Origin: Bacillota bacterium
Lineage (GTDB): Bacteria > Bacillota > Clostridia > Peptostreptococcales > Anaerovoracaceae
Direction of reading: 5' to 3'
Assembly: GCA_022770665.1 (NCBI GenBank)
Contig: JALEHL010000050.1
Location: 1-37,009 of the forward strand
Length of the DNA stretch: 37,009 nt
A model generated the notes under the pieces. The model was given only the letters and a program-made list of their open reading frames with translations, was not told where the DNA came from and did not search any database. Both the position numbers and the translations under genes were made by a program. This document shows positions 15,952 to 23,686 of the stretch, piece by piece (position 1 is the first letter of the stretch; every line of letters starts with the position of its first letter).

Positions 15952-16347
15952 CTATTTTCTCTTTGCTTCCTTCGGAGTTACGCAGGTGCCGGTTGCTCTT
16001 GCCACAACGATCGGCTCTTCCAGGAAATCTGCAGCGGAAGCGCTGATGTCCGGTCTTGCAGCAACAACCTTTCTGGCTTCGAACTTCATCTGTCTGGAAG
16101 TGTTGCCGATCTTGGTGATTTCACCATATGCTTCGATGTAATCGCCAGCGTAGGTCGGTGCCAGGAATTCGATATTGTCATAAGCACAGAACAGACCTTC
16201 ATCTCCATCCAGCTGGATCAGCAGTTCCGTAGCCACATCGCCGAACAGATGAACCATGTGCGCACCGTCAACCAGGTTCCCGCCGTAGTGAGCATCCTTT
16301 GCAGACATTCTGAGTCTTAATAATGAAGTGTACTTCTTTTCTTCCAT
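15952..16347 (-). CDS. kal: 3-aminobutyryl-CoA ammonia-lyase
   Basis: Removes ammonia from L-3-aminobutyryl-CoA to give crotonyl-CoA, a late step of lysine fermentation. The 131-residue hotdog-fold protein starts [20 protein letters not shown]. It continues with the [20 protein letters not shown] segment and the substrate-pocket region [17 protein letters not shown], matching Kal in length and pattern. AAGGAG lies 8 bases before the ATG. It is divergent from the sigma-54 regulator. A near-perfect -24/-12 promoter on the minus strand at 16439-16455 indicates control by that regulator. It is separated from the rest of the pathway genes, which run the other way. Confidence 0.92.
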   Translation of the reverse strand: MEEKKYTSLLRLRMSAKDAHYGGNLVDGAHMVHLFGDVATELLIQLDGDEGLFCAYDNIEFLAPTYAGDYIEAYGEITKIGNTSRQMKFEARKVVAARPDISASAADFLEEPIVVARATGTCVTPKEAKRK

Positions 16348-16437
16348 TTTTCCAATCTCCTTTTATCCATAATAGTTTTATGTATCGTTTCCCCCGGAAA
16401 AAACCGGACGAAATAAACAATTTACGCGAATTATATA

Positions 16438-16466
16438 TTGCAATTTGCGTGCCAATGGATTATGAT
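16438..16466 (+). promoter_or_regulatory. Sigma-A-type promoter of the sigma-54 regulator gene
   Basis: TTGCAA (16438-16443), a 17-base spacer and TATGAT (16461-16466) on the plus strand. The -35 and spacer coincide with the minus-strand sigma-54 promoter of kal, so the two polymerase forms would compete for the same DNA. Confidence 0.6.
16439..16455 (-). promoter_or_regulatory. Sigma-54 (-24/-12) promoter of kal
   Basis: On the minus strand the sequence is TTGGCAC-GCAAA-TTGCA, with GG and GC exactly 10 bases apart, as in the sigma-54 consensus. Transcription would start near 16428, giving an ~80-base leader to kal. It overlaps the proposed sigma-A promoter of the divergent regulator. Confidence 0.85.
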
Positions 16467-16483
16467 TGAAAATAAGAACGAAG

Positions 16484-16501
16484 TGAACCGATTTAGAATC
16501 A
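16484..16501. promoter_or_regulatory. Possible activator-binding site between kal and its regulator
   Basis: TGAACCGA-TT-TAGAATCA has a perfect left half and a degenerate right half of the dyad TGAACCGA-N2-TCGGTTCA found at 18670 and 18701. It lies about 30 bases upstream of the kal -24 element. It is also just downstream of the regulator's likely transcription start, where bound protein could limit the regulator's own expression. Confidence 0.5.
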
Positions 16502-16543
16502 CCGGCTCTGTATGAAAAGAGAAAAAAGGAGAGAAAAAAGAGC

Positions 16544-18631
16544 ATGGGATATAATATCAACCGCGTGCTGGAACCCCAGCAGGTCCTGCCGACTTCGGCA
16601 TGGCGTCTGGATAACAACCGGAATATTTATCCGGATGAACTGCGGATTTCCATCAAGCGCATTCATCTGGAGGGCACCAGCTTCAACCAGATCCGCACGG
16701 AAGCCAATGAAAATCAGGAGAAGATCAAGCAGAAGATCATAGATATCGTGATCCGGAGAGGAAAGCTGCACAATCCGGTCACGGATACGGGAGGACTGGC
16801 TTTCGGCGTCATTGACCAGATCGGTGCGGAGTTTGACAATTCCCAGGGGTTCAGGGTGGGCGACGAGATTCTGTGCAATGCGTCACTGGCTTCACTGCCA
16901 ATGTACATAGAGAAGATCCACTCCATTGATCCGGTGTTTCATCAGATCGATGCTGACGGATATATCATTGTAAACAGCAAAATCACGCTGGTTAAAGTAC
17001 CGGAAGGAATTCCGGAGAACCTTCTGATGTGCGCCTTTGATGAGTCCGGCACATTGTACCGGATTCATCAGATCGCCCAGGGCATGCACCGGATCCTTAT
17101 CGTGGGAAACAGCCTGATCACCAATATTCTTTACGGGTATGTGCTGCGGCGGGCGGCCGGAAAAGATGCAGAGATTGTCTGTATTTTTGATAAGAAGGGC
17201 GACCTGGAGTTCAGCGGCGGAAAAGTGGATGAGCTCATGTCGCAGATTTTTGACGAAGTCCACCATATGGATATTCTCAAACCGCTGGAATGTATGCAGA
17301 AGCTGGACCGGGACTCCTATTTCGAACTATCTGTCAACTGTGCCGAAGTGCCGGGCGCAGAAACCATTAATATCCTTGCTGCCACATGTGGCGGCACAGT
17401 GGTGTTTACAAATCTGATCAACAATCTGAATATCGCATTGTATATTACAGAGTCCATGGCCAAACCGCTGGAGGTCCGAGGAGCCGAAGGCTATGTGGAC
17501 GGGTACGATGCCTTTGATGTGCAGGTCGTCGGAGAGCTGGCGCCGTATTTTGAAAATGCAAGCTTTTCACTAGTCCGGACGCTGGACAATCTGGATGATG
17601 CGCCTCCTGCAGCGGGAAATCCTGCATTCGCACGTGGAGAAGAAGTTGCCATGCTGGAGGACTATGTCTATCGCAGCCGTGCAATGAATCAGGTGCTGGA
17701 TGAAATCATGCGGGTATCACGATATGACTGCAACGTGCTGATTTTCGGAGATACCGGTGTCGGAAAAGAAAAAGCGGCCAATATCATTCAGAAAAACAGC
17801 GACCGGAAGATGCAGCCTTTCGTGAAAATCAACTGCGCTTCGATTTCACCGAATCTGATTGAATCCGAATTTTTCGGGTATGAGAAAGGCGCCTTCACCG
17901 GAGCCAGTGCATCAGGGAAGAAAGGCTATTTCGAGATTGCCAACAATGGCGTCATATTCCTCGATGAAATCGGCGAACTGCCGCTGGAAATGCAGGCAAA
18001 GCTTCTGAGGGCGATTCAGGACGGTGAATTTTTCCGGGTAGGCGGAACGGTACCGATCAAGACCAATGTCCGTATCATTTCTGCGACCAACCGGAACCTG
18101 GAAGAATTCATTGAAAAAGGCCTGTTCCGCAGGGATCTGTACTACCGCCTGAATGTGGTGCCGATCCGGATTCCGCGGCTGGAAGAGCGGCCGGAGGATA
18201 TTCCGGCGCTGGTCGGGCATTTCCTGAAAAAATACGGGAAGAAATTCGGCCGGCGGCGGGGCATTGATGATGCGGCGATGGACTATCTGAAACAGCAGCA
18301 GTGGCCGGGAAATATCCGGGAACTGGAAAATACCGTGCAGCGGCTGATTATTTCGGCAGCCGGGGACAATATCAGCCTGATGGATGTGATGCGGGACAGT
18401 CACGGAGAGCTGTTCAGCGGATCCGTGCTGCAGATGCCGGGAGAACTGCAGGAAGAAGAAACAGAGGTGCTTCCGGAAAAAGAGCTGGATCTTCAGCTGG
18501 CGGTGGATGAATATGAAAAGGGACTGATCCGATATGCATGCGACAAATACGGTTCCACCCGAAAAGCTGCCAGAGCCCTTGGAATCAGCCAGACACAGAT
18601 CGTCCGGAAAAAGAAGAAATATGATATCTGA
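16544..18631 (+). CDS. Sigma-54 activator with an N-terminal Kdd-like sensor domain
   Basis: A 695-residue fusion. Residues ~1-365 align along their whole length with 3,5-diaminohexanoate dehydrogenase: RVLEPQQVLP, TSFNQI, GKLHNPVTDTGGLAFG, VGDEILCNASLASLP and AEGYVDGYD all have counterparts in Kdd. The Kdd nucleotide loop GGGGKSG is replaced by GNSLITN (188-194), so catalysis is unlikely. Residues ~368-605 are the AAA+ core: Walker A GDTGVGKE (402-409), GAFTGA (449-454, sigma-54 contact), Walker B GVIFLDE (469-475) and WPGNIREL (587-594). A Fis-type HTH is at 671-690 (STRKAARALGISQTQIVRK). It probably senses a lysine-pathway intermediate and activates kal and the kdd-kam operon, both preceded by -24/-12 promoters. 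The start follows AAAGGAGAG. The sensing role is inference. Confidence 0.9.
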   Translation: MGYNINRVLEPQQVLPTSAWRLDNNRNIYPDELRISIKRIHLEGTSFNQIRTEANENQEKIKQKIIDIVIRRGKLHNPVTDTGGLAFGVIDQIGAEFDNSQGFRVGDEILCNASLASLPMYIEKIHSIDPVFHQIDADGYIIVNSKITLVKVPEGIPENLLMCAFDESGTLYRIHQIAQGMHRILIVGNSLITNILYGYVLRRAAGKDAEIVCIFDKKGDLEFSGGKVDELMSQIFDEVHHMDILKPLECMQKLDRDSYFELSVNCAEVPGAETINILAATCGGTVVFTNLINNLNIALYITESMAKPLEVRGAEGYVDGYDAFDVQVVGELAPYFENASFSLVRTLDNLDDAPPAAGNPAFARGEEVAMLEDYVYRSRAMNQVLDEIMRVSRYDCNVLIFGDTGVGKEKAANIIQKNSDRKMQPFVKINCASISPNLIESEFFGYEKGAFTGASASGKKGYFEIANNGVIFLDEIGELPLEMQAKLLRAIQDGEFFRVGGTVPIKTNVRIISATNRNLEEFIEKGLFRRDLYYRLNVVPIRIPRLEERPEDIPALVGHFLKKYGKKFGRRRGIDDAAMDYLKQQQWPGNIRELENTVQRLIISAAGDNISLMDVMRDSHGELFSGSVLQMPGELQEEETEVLPEKELDLQLAVDEYEKGLIRYACDKYGSTRKAARALGISQTQIVRKKKKYDI

Positions 18632-18659
18632 GGTGAGAAAAAACACCGCAGTGAGGGTA

Positions 18660-18696
18660 TAAAAAATGGTGAACCGACTTCGGTTCATCATTTTTC
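18660..18696 (+). terminator. Hairpin with T tail after the regulator; overlaps a dyad operator candidate
   Basis: AAAAATGGTGAACCGA pairs with TCGGTTCATCATTTTT over 16 positions with one G-U, around a CT tip. The flanking A and T runs make a good bidirectional intrinsic terminator. Its core is also the dyad described at 18670, so it may serve as terminator, binding site or both. Confidence 0.65.
18670..18687. promoter_or_regulatory. Dyad 1, candidate upstream activator sequence for kdd1
   Basis: TGAACCGA-CT-TCGGTTCA is a perfect 8+8 inverted repeat, lying about 175-192 bases upstream of the predicted sigma-54 start. That is the usual range for bacterial enhancer sites. It coincides with the terminator stem, the alternative explanation. 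Confidence 0.55.
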
Positions 18697-18700
18697 ACTA

Positions 18701-18718
18701 TGAAACGAAATCGGTTCG
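18701..18718. promoter_or_regulatory. Dyad 2, candidate upstream activator sequence for kdd1
   Basis: TGAAACGA-AA-TCGGTTCG matches dyad 1 in 14 of 16 half-site positions. It starts 31 bases after it, about three helical turns, so both would face the same side. No T tail follows and the self-pairing is imperfect, so it is not a terminator. That favours an operator role for the repeated element. Confidence 0.6.
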
Positions 18719-18834
18719 AAAAATGGAATTATTTTCAAACACCGAAAAGTGATGAAAGGACAGGCACCCTGCAGAAAGATTGAAAACACTCAAAATAAAT
18801 TTTGCGCAGAGCATCCGGGCAAGGAAAGAAACCG

Positions 18835-18851
18835 TTGGCATATTTATTGCT
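18835..18851 (+). promoter_or_regulatory. Sigma-54 (-24/-12) promoter of the kdd-kam operon
   Basis: TTGGCAT-ATTTA-TTGCT has GG and GC exactly 10 bases apart and matches the -24/-12 consensus closely. Transcription would begin near 18862, leaving an ~88-base leader to kdd1. No competing sigma-A promoter is obvious in 18720-18949. Confidence 0.85.
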
Positions 18852-18949
18852 TATTAATAAAGGTGCAGGGAGCAGGATGGGCATTGGGTAACCCGGACTC
18901 CCGAACATATTACAAAAGAATTATTTTAAGCAAAAGGAGAAGAAACGTT

Positions 18950-19987
18950 ATGGAATTCAAAAAAGGTGACATCTACGGAACTCACAGAGTACTGGAACCA
19001 AAAGGTGTACTGCCGCAGCCTGCAGACAAGCTGGACAACACTATGGAAATCTACGATAACGAAGTGCTGATCGATGTACAGACCCTGAACATTGACTCCG
19101 CTTCTTTTACTGAAATTGAAAAAAGAGCCGGCGGCGATGTGGAAGAGATCAAGAAGATCATCATGAACATCGTAGAAACTACCGGTAAGCATAAAAACCC
19201 TTGGACTGGTTCCGGCGGCATGCTGATCGGTAAAGTAGCCCAGATCGGTCCGAACTTCAAAGGCGACCTGAGAGTCGGAGACAAGATTGCGACGCTGGTT
19301 TCCCTTTCTCTGACTCCGCTGAAGCTGGAAGAGATCAAAGAAGTAAGACCTGATATCGACCAGGTAGACGTAAAGGGCCAGGCAATCCTGTTCCAGTCCG
19401 GTCTGTATGCGATTCTGCCGAAGGATATGCCGAAGGAACTGGCACTGTCCGTACTGGATGTAGCTGGTGCGCCTGCACAGACTGCGAAGATCTGCAAACC
19501 TGGCGACACGGTAGTCGTGATGGGCGGCGGCGGCAAGTCCGGTATCCTTTGCTGCTGGCAGGCAAAAAAGCAGGTTGGCGTAAACGGCAAGGTTATCTGC
19601 GTAGACGGCTTCAAGAAGTCCATCAACCGTGCGATGTCCGTTAAGTGTGCGGATGAATATCTGGTAGTCAATGCGACAGATGCAGTAGGCATGTACAACG
19701 AAATCATGGAAGTAACAGAAGGTGAACTGGCTGATGTAGTTATCAATGTTGTAAACATTCCGAATACGGAAATGGCTTCCATCCTGGCATGCAAGGACAA
19801 CGGCCTGGTATACTTCTTCTCCATGGCAACTTCCTTCACGAAGGCTGCACTGGGCGCAGAAGGCGTCGGCAAGGATGTCAACATGCTGATCGGAAACGGC
19901 TACACGAAGGGTCACGCCAATGTGGCACTGCAGGTTCTCAGAGATGACGAGAGAATCATGAAGCTGTTTGCGGATCTGTACGCTTAA
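18950..19987 (+). CDS. kdd: 3,5-diaminohexanoate dehydrogenase, copy 1
   Basis: Oxidatively deaminates L-erythro-3,5-diaminohexanoate to 5-amino-3-oxohexanoate with NAD(P) in lysine fermentation. The 345 residues fit the family. The Rossmann loop is MGGGGKSG (191-198), and the acidic residue after the second strand is in VICVDG. The conserved tail contains SFTKAALGAEGVGKDVNM. I chose ATG 18950 because AAAGGAGAAG lies just upstream and it gives family length; the frame is open further upstream across the sigma-54 promoter, which is not coding. It is first in the operon. Arginine is almost always AGA, suggesting high expression. A close paralogue follows at 20137. Confidence 0.92.
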   Translation: MEFKKGDIYGTHRVLEPKGVLPQPADKLDNTMEIYDNEVLIDVQTLNIDSASFTEIEKRAGGDVEEIKKIIMNIVETTGKHKNPWTGSGGMLIGKVAQIGPNFKGDLRVGDKIATLVSLSLTPLKLEEIKEVRPDIDQVDVKGQAILFQSGLYAILPKDMPKELALSVLDVAGAPAQTAKICKPGDTVVVMGGGGKSGILCCWQAKKQVGVNGKVICVDGFKKSINRAMSVKCADEYLVVNATDAVGMYNEIMEVTEGELADVVINVVNIPNTEMASILACKDNGLVYFFSMATSFTKAALGAEGVGKDVNMLIGNGYTKGHANVALQVLRDDERIMKLFADLYA

Positions 19988-20136
19988 TCCGTTCCGTTTT
20001 CCCACAAAATCTGCATGCGGGGCGGTTCCCACTGTTCATACATGGACGCCTGTGCGGGGGTTCATTGATGATAGAATGCAAAGGGATGTGCTGTTTTGGG
20101 TACGGCACGAAAGAAAGTTTTTAGGAGGAATTTAAG

Positions 20137-21171
20137 ATGAAAAAAGGAAGTCCTTACGGAACTCACCGTGTAATCTCCCCAAAGGGTGTATTACCACAGC
20201 CTGCTGATGTTGTAGATAACAACATGGATGAAATCTACGACAACGAAGTACTGATTGACGTTAAGACTTTAAACATTGATTCCGCTTCCTTCACGGAAAT
20301 TTCCAGGAGAGCTGGCGGAGATATTGAAAAAATCAAAGAAATTATGCTGGGAATTGTTGCGAAAGCCGGTAAGCATAAGAATCCTTGGACCGGTTCCGGC
20401 GGCATGCTGATCGGTACCGTAGAAAAAATCGGAGATAATTATGTCGGCGACCTGAAGGTTGGTGATAAGATCGCAACTCTGGTTTCCCTGTCCCTGACTC
20501 CGCTGAGAATTGATGAAATTCTGGAAGTAAGACCGGAAATCGATCAGGTTGATATCAAGGGTAAGGCAATTCTGTTCCAGTCCGGTATCTATGCAAAATT
20601 ACCGGATGATATGCCGGAAGGTCTGGCTCTGTCCGCTCTGGACGTAGCTGGTGCGCCTGCACAGACTGCAAAACTGGTGAAACCTGGTCAGACGGTAGTA
20701 GTCATCGGCGGCGGCGGCAAGTCCGGTCTGCTCTGCTTATATGAAGCAAAGAAGAGAGCCGGCGTAACCGGCAAGGTAATCTGCATCGAAGGATCTCCGA
20801 AGTCCGAAGCAAGAGCGAAGAACCTGGATCTGGCAGACATCTACATGGTTGCAGATGCTACGGATGCAGTAGATGTTTACAACAAGGTGATGGAAGCAAC
20901 TGACGGACAGCTGGCTGACATCGTTATCAACTGCGTAAACATTGAAAATACAGAGATGGCTTCCATCCTGGCTACCAAGGATGAGGGACTGGTATACTTC
21001 TTCTCCATGGCAACTTCTTTCACGAAGGCTGCGCTGGGTGCAGAAGGCGTTGGCAAGGATGTAAACATGATGATCGGAAACGGCTACACCAAAGGTCATG
21101 CAGAAATCACACTGCAGGAACTGCGGGAAAACGAAGGCCTGAGAAAGCTGTTTGCTGAAATGTATGCTTAA
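20137..21171 (+). CDS. kdd: 3,5-diaminohexanoate dehydrogenase, copy 2
   Basis: Same reaction and family as the preceding gene; the two proteins are alike over their whole length, with long identical stretches such as AALGAEGVGKDVNM and DVAGAPAQTAK. The nucleotide loop is GGGGKSG (191-197). They differ most in the second half of the Rossmann domain: VICIEGSPKSEARAKNLDLA here against VICVDGFKKSINRAMSVKCA in copy 1, a region that can influence cofactor or substrate. TAGGAGGAAT lies 8 bases before the ATG. A 149-base gap separates the copies; I see no terminator in it and no convincing promoter. Which copy carries the main flux is unknown. Confidence 0.92.
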   Translation: MKKGSPYGTHRVISPKGVLPQPADVVDNNMDEIYDNEVLIDVKTLNIDSASFTEISRRAGGDIEKIKEIMLGIVAKAGKHKNPWTGSGGMLIGTVEKIGDNYVGDLKVGDKIATLVSLSLTPLRIDEILEVRPEIDQVDIKGKAILFQSGIYAKLPDDMPEGLALSALDVAGAPAQTAKLVKPGQTVVVIGGGGKSGLLCLYEAKKRAGVTGKVICIEGSPKSEARAKNLDLADIYMVADATDAVDVYNKVMEATDGQLADIVINCVNIENTEMASILATKDEGLVYFFSMATSFTKAALGAEGVGKDVNMMIGNGYTKGHAEITLQELRENEGLRKLFAEMYA

Positions 21172-21210
21172 TCCGCAGAGCGGCTTGCAAGTTTGAGTTA
21201 TTAATAGGAA

Positions 21211-21246
21211 GACTGCGGAGTCATTCGGAGGATGTATTCCGCAGTC
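21211..21246 (+). other. Hairpin in the kdd2-kamA gap
   Basis: GACTGCGGA pairs perfectly with TCCGCAGTC (21211-21219 with 21238-21246) around an 18-base loop. There is no T run, so it is more likely an mRNA-processing or stability element than a terminator. Confidence 0.55.
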
Positions 21247-21270
21247 CGAAAAAATATAAAGGAGAACAGA

Positions 21271-22533
21271 ATGGCAATTAGAAATTGGAAAGACATTCCT
21301 TTATTCAAGGATGTAACTGATGAGCAGTGGAATGACTGGCATTGGCAGGTAGAGCACAGATTATCTACCGTGGAAGAGATCGCACAGGTTGTGAATCTGA
21401 CCGAACAGGAAAAAGCGGATATTGAGAAGGTAATGGGCGGCTTCCGTGTAGGTATCACACCGTACTATGCATCCCTGATGGATCCGGATGATCCGAGAGA
21501 TCCGGTCAGAATGCAGGCTGTTCCGACTCTGGCGGAAATGCACAGATCCGATGCGGATGATGCGGACCCTCTGCATGAAGATGCAGACTCTCCGGCGCCT
21601 GGTCTGACGCACAGATATCCGGACAGAGTTCTGTTCCTGATCACCGACCAGTGCTCCATGTACTGCAGACACTGCACCAGAAGAAGACTTGCCGGCGAAA
21701 CCGACGGCGCAAGATCCAGAGAAGACATCGATGCATGTCTGGATTACATCAGAAGAACGCCGGTTGTTCGTGACGTTCTGCTGTCCGGCGGTGACGCACT
21801 GTGCGTAGAAGACGATACGCTGGAATACATCATCAGCGAACTGAGAAAGATTCCGCATGTTGAAATCGTAAGAATCGGCTCCAGAACACCGGTTGTAATG
21901 CCGATGAGAATTACCGACAAGCTGTGCAACATGCTGAAAAAATATCATCCGATCTGGCTCAACACCCACTTCAATCACCCGAAGGAACTGACTCCGGATG
22001 CATGCGAAGCACTGAGAAAGCTGGCTGACGCCGGTATCCCTCTGGGCAACCAGTCTGTACTGCTGAGAGGCGTAAACGACTGCAAGCACATCATGAGAGA
22101 ACTGGTTCAGAAGCTGGTTATGAACAGAGTAAGACCATACTACATCTACATCTGCGACCTGTCCATCGGTATCGAACACTTCAGAACTTCTGTTGCAAAG
22201 GGTATCGAAATCATCGAAGGTCTGAGAGGACATACTTCCGGCTATGCGGTACCTACTTTCGTAGTAGACGCACCGGGAGGCGGCGGAAAGACGCCGGTAA
22301 TGCCGCAGTACGTGATTTCCCAGACGCCGCATAAGGTGATCCTGAGAAACTACGAAGGTGTAATCACTACATACACCGAACCGCAGCTGCCGGATCTGCC
22401 TTGCACCTGCGATTACTGCACCGGCAAGAAGACCTACAAGTACCAGGGTGTATCTGCCCTGGGCGAAGGTCCGGAAATCAAATCCATGGAGCCGGCAAAC
22501 CTGCTGAGACATCAGAGAAACGAACATCACTAG
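21271..22533 (+). CDS. kamA: L-lysine 2,3-aminomutase
   Basis: Radical-SAM, PLP-dependent enzyme that moves the alpha-amino group of lysine to carbon 3, giving beta-lysine, the first step of the pathway. The [4Fe-4S] motif is C128SMYCRHC135. The PLP lysine is K340 in GGGGKTPVMP. The C-terminus has a CTCDYC zinc-type motif seen in the family. ATG 21271 follows AAGGAGAAC and gives 420 residues, close to the Clostridium subterminale enzyme; an earlier in-frame ATG at 21232 overlaps the hairpin and is unlikely. Codon use is strongly biased to AGA for arginine. Confidence 0.96.
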   Translation: MAIRNWKDIPLFKDVTDEQWNDWHWQVEHRLSTVEEIAQVVNLTEQEKADIEKVMGGFRVGITPYYASLMDPDDPRDPVRMQAVPTLAEMHRSDADDADPLHEDADSPAPGLTHRYPDRVLFLITDQCSMYCRHCTRRRLAGETDGARSREDIDACLDYIRRTPVVRDVLLSGGDALCVEDDTLEYIISELRKIPHVEIVRIGSRTPVVMPMRITDKLCNMLKKYHPIWLNTHFNHPKELTPDACEALRKLADAGIPLGNQSVLLRGVNDCKHIMRELVQKLVMNRVRPYYIYICDLSIGIEHFRTSVAKGIEIIEGLRGHTSGYAVPTFVVDAPGGGGKTPVMPQYVISQTPHKVILRNYEGVITTYTEPQLPDLPCTCDYCTGKKTYKYQGVSALGEGPEIKSMEPANLLRHQRNEHH

Positions 22534-22574
22534 GATGCAGGTCCGGAACGGTTCCGGGTCATATGGAAAATACC

Positions 22575-22600
22575 TGCGGGGAGGCAAATGCCTCCCCGCA
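22575..22600 (+). other. Perfect hairpin between kamA and kamB
   Basis: TGCGGGGAGGCA-AA-TGCCTCCCCGCA is a perfect 12-base-pair palindrome with no T tail. It lies after the kamA stop and before the kamB ribosome-binding site. It could stabilise the upstream mRNA and lower read-through to the reactivase genes, which fits their less biased codons. Confidence 0.6.
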
Positions 22601-22623
22601 GATATGAAAAGGAATTTATCAGA

Positions 22624-23640
22624 ATGGGTTTACTAAACGATTTAGCACAGAAATATAAAACAATCTCTGTCGTCGGTATGGCGAAAAACGCCGGGAAGAC
22701 CACGGCACTCAATTATCTGATTGAGGAGGCTATGGATGAGGGAATCAGACTGGGCGTCACATCCATTGGACGTGACGGGGAAACACAGGACCTGGTGACC
22801 GGAACGGAAAAGCCGAAGATCTATCTGGATCAGGATACCATTGTAACCGTGCCTACACAGCTGTATGATATGGCAGATGCCGGAATGGAGATTCTGAAAA
22901 AGACCAGATATTCTACCCCGATGGGTGATCTGCTTATCTGCAGAGTTGCAGACAGCGGCTATGTTCAGATTGCCGGCCCGCCGGCAGCCATGGATACAAA
23001 GCGTGTCTGTGAAGAACTGTTCAGCTATGGATGTGAACTGATTCTGATTGACGGAGCCATCGACCGGAAAGCGATCGCATCTCCGGAAACATCAGATGCG
23101 ATTATTCTGTCCACTGGTGCGGCACTTTCCCGGAATATGAAAAAAGTGGTGGAAGAAACGGCCCATCTGGTATCTCTTTACAGTCTGGATGAACTGGAGG
23201 CATGTCCGGCCAGAACGCAGATTGAAGAGAACCTTTCCCAGGAGAGGATTCTTCTTATAAAGGGGGACAGAGCGGAAGCGCTGGATCTGAAAACCGGTCT
23301 TGGCGGAAGCCGCTTTATCGACGAAGCCATTGACGAGGATACGGAGTATGTATATATTCCGGGTGCCTTTACGAACAGCGTGATCTGTGACATCAGCCCG
23401 AAAAAACTGAAGCAGGTTCGGTTTATCCTGAAAGATCCGACGAAGATCTTTATCAATGCGATGGACTGGAGAAAGCTGCGGAAGAAGGGATTCCGGATCA
23501 ATGTGCTGAAAAACATTAAAGTTGCCGCTGTAACGGTGAACCCGTGGTCACCAGGCGGATATTCTTTTGAAAGTGAAGCGATGATCGCCGCGATGCAGGA
23601 AGCGATTCCGGGCATGCAGCTGATCGACGTGAGAAAATAA
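22624..23640 (+). CDS. kamB: KamB, small subunit of the lysine 5,6-aminomutase reactivase
   Basis: A 338-residue protein with an N-terminal P-loop, G18MAKNAGKT26, in a SIMIBI-like setting (SVVGMAKNAGKTTALNYLI). It continues with LIDGAIDRKA and a C-terminal region ending near PWSPGGYSFES. The gene sits between kamA and kamC, the position of KamB in lysine fermenters. KamB and KamC are reported to act together as an ATP-dependent reactivating factor for KamDE, exchanging damaged cobalamin. AAAGGAA lies 9 bases before the ATG; the frame is open upstream through the hairpin, so I use ATG 22624. CGG and CGT arginines are common, unlike in kamA. Confidence 0.85.
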   Translation: MGLLNDLAQKYKTISVVGMAKNAGKTTALNYLIEEAMDEGIRLGVTSIGRDGETQDLVTGTEKPKIYLDQDTIVTVPTQLYDMADAGMEILKKTRYSTPMGDLLICRVADSGYVQIAGPPAAMDTKRVCEELFSYGCELILIDGAIDRKAIASPETSDAIILSTGAALSRNMKKVVEETAHLVSLYSLDELEACPARTQIEENLSQERILLIKGDRAEALDLKTGLGGSRFIDEAIDEDTEYVYIPGAFTNSVICDISPKKLKQVRFILKDPTKIFINAMDWRKLRKKGFRINVLKNIKVAAVTVNPWSPGGYSFESEAMIAAMQEAIPGMQLIDVRK

Positions 23641-23686
23641 AAATTACAGCTGCCGGAGGGCGGCGGGAGACAGAGGGAGAAGATTT

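Noticed and set aside
18632-18949. Lysine riboswitch ahead of the kdd-kam operon
   Set aside because: I find none of the conserved lysine-aptamer segments; the gap is explained by terminator, dyads and a sigma-54 promoter.
20089-20120. Possible sigma-54 site before kdd2 (ACGGCACGAAAGAAAG)
   Set aside because: The GG is present but there is no GC 10 bases later, so the -12 element is missing.
21361-22587. A 408-residue open frame antisense to kamA
   Set aside because: Same reason: low-quality composition and complete overlap with a well-identified enzyme gene.
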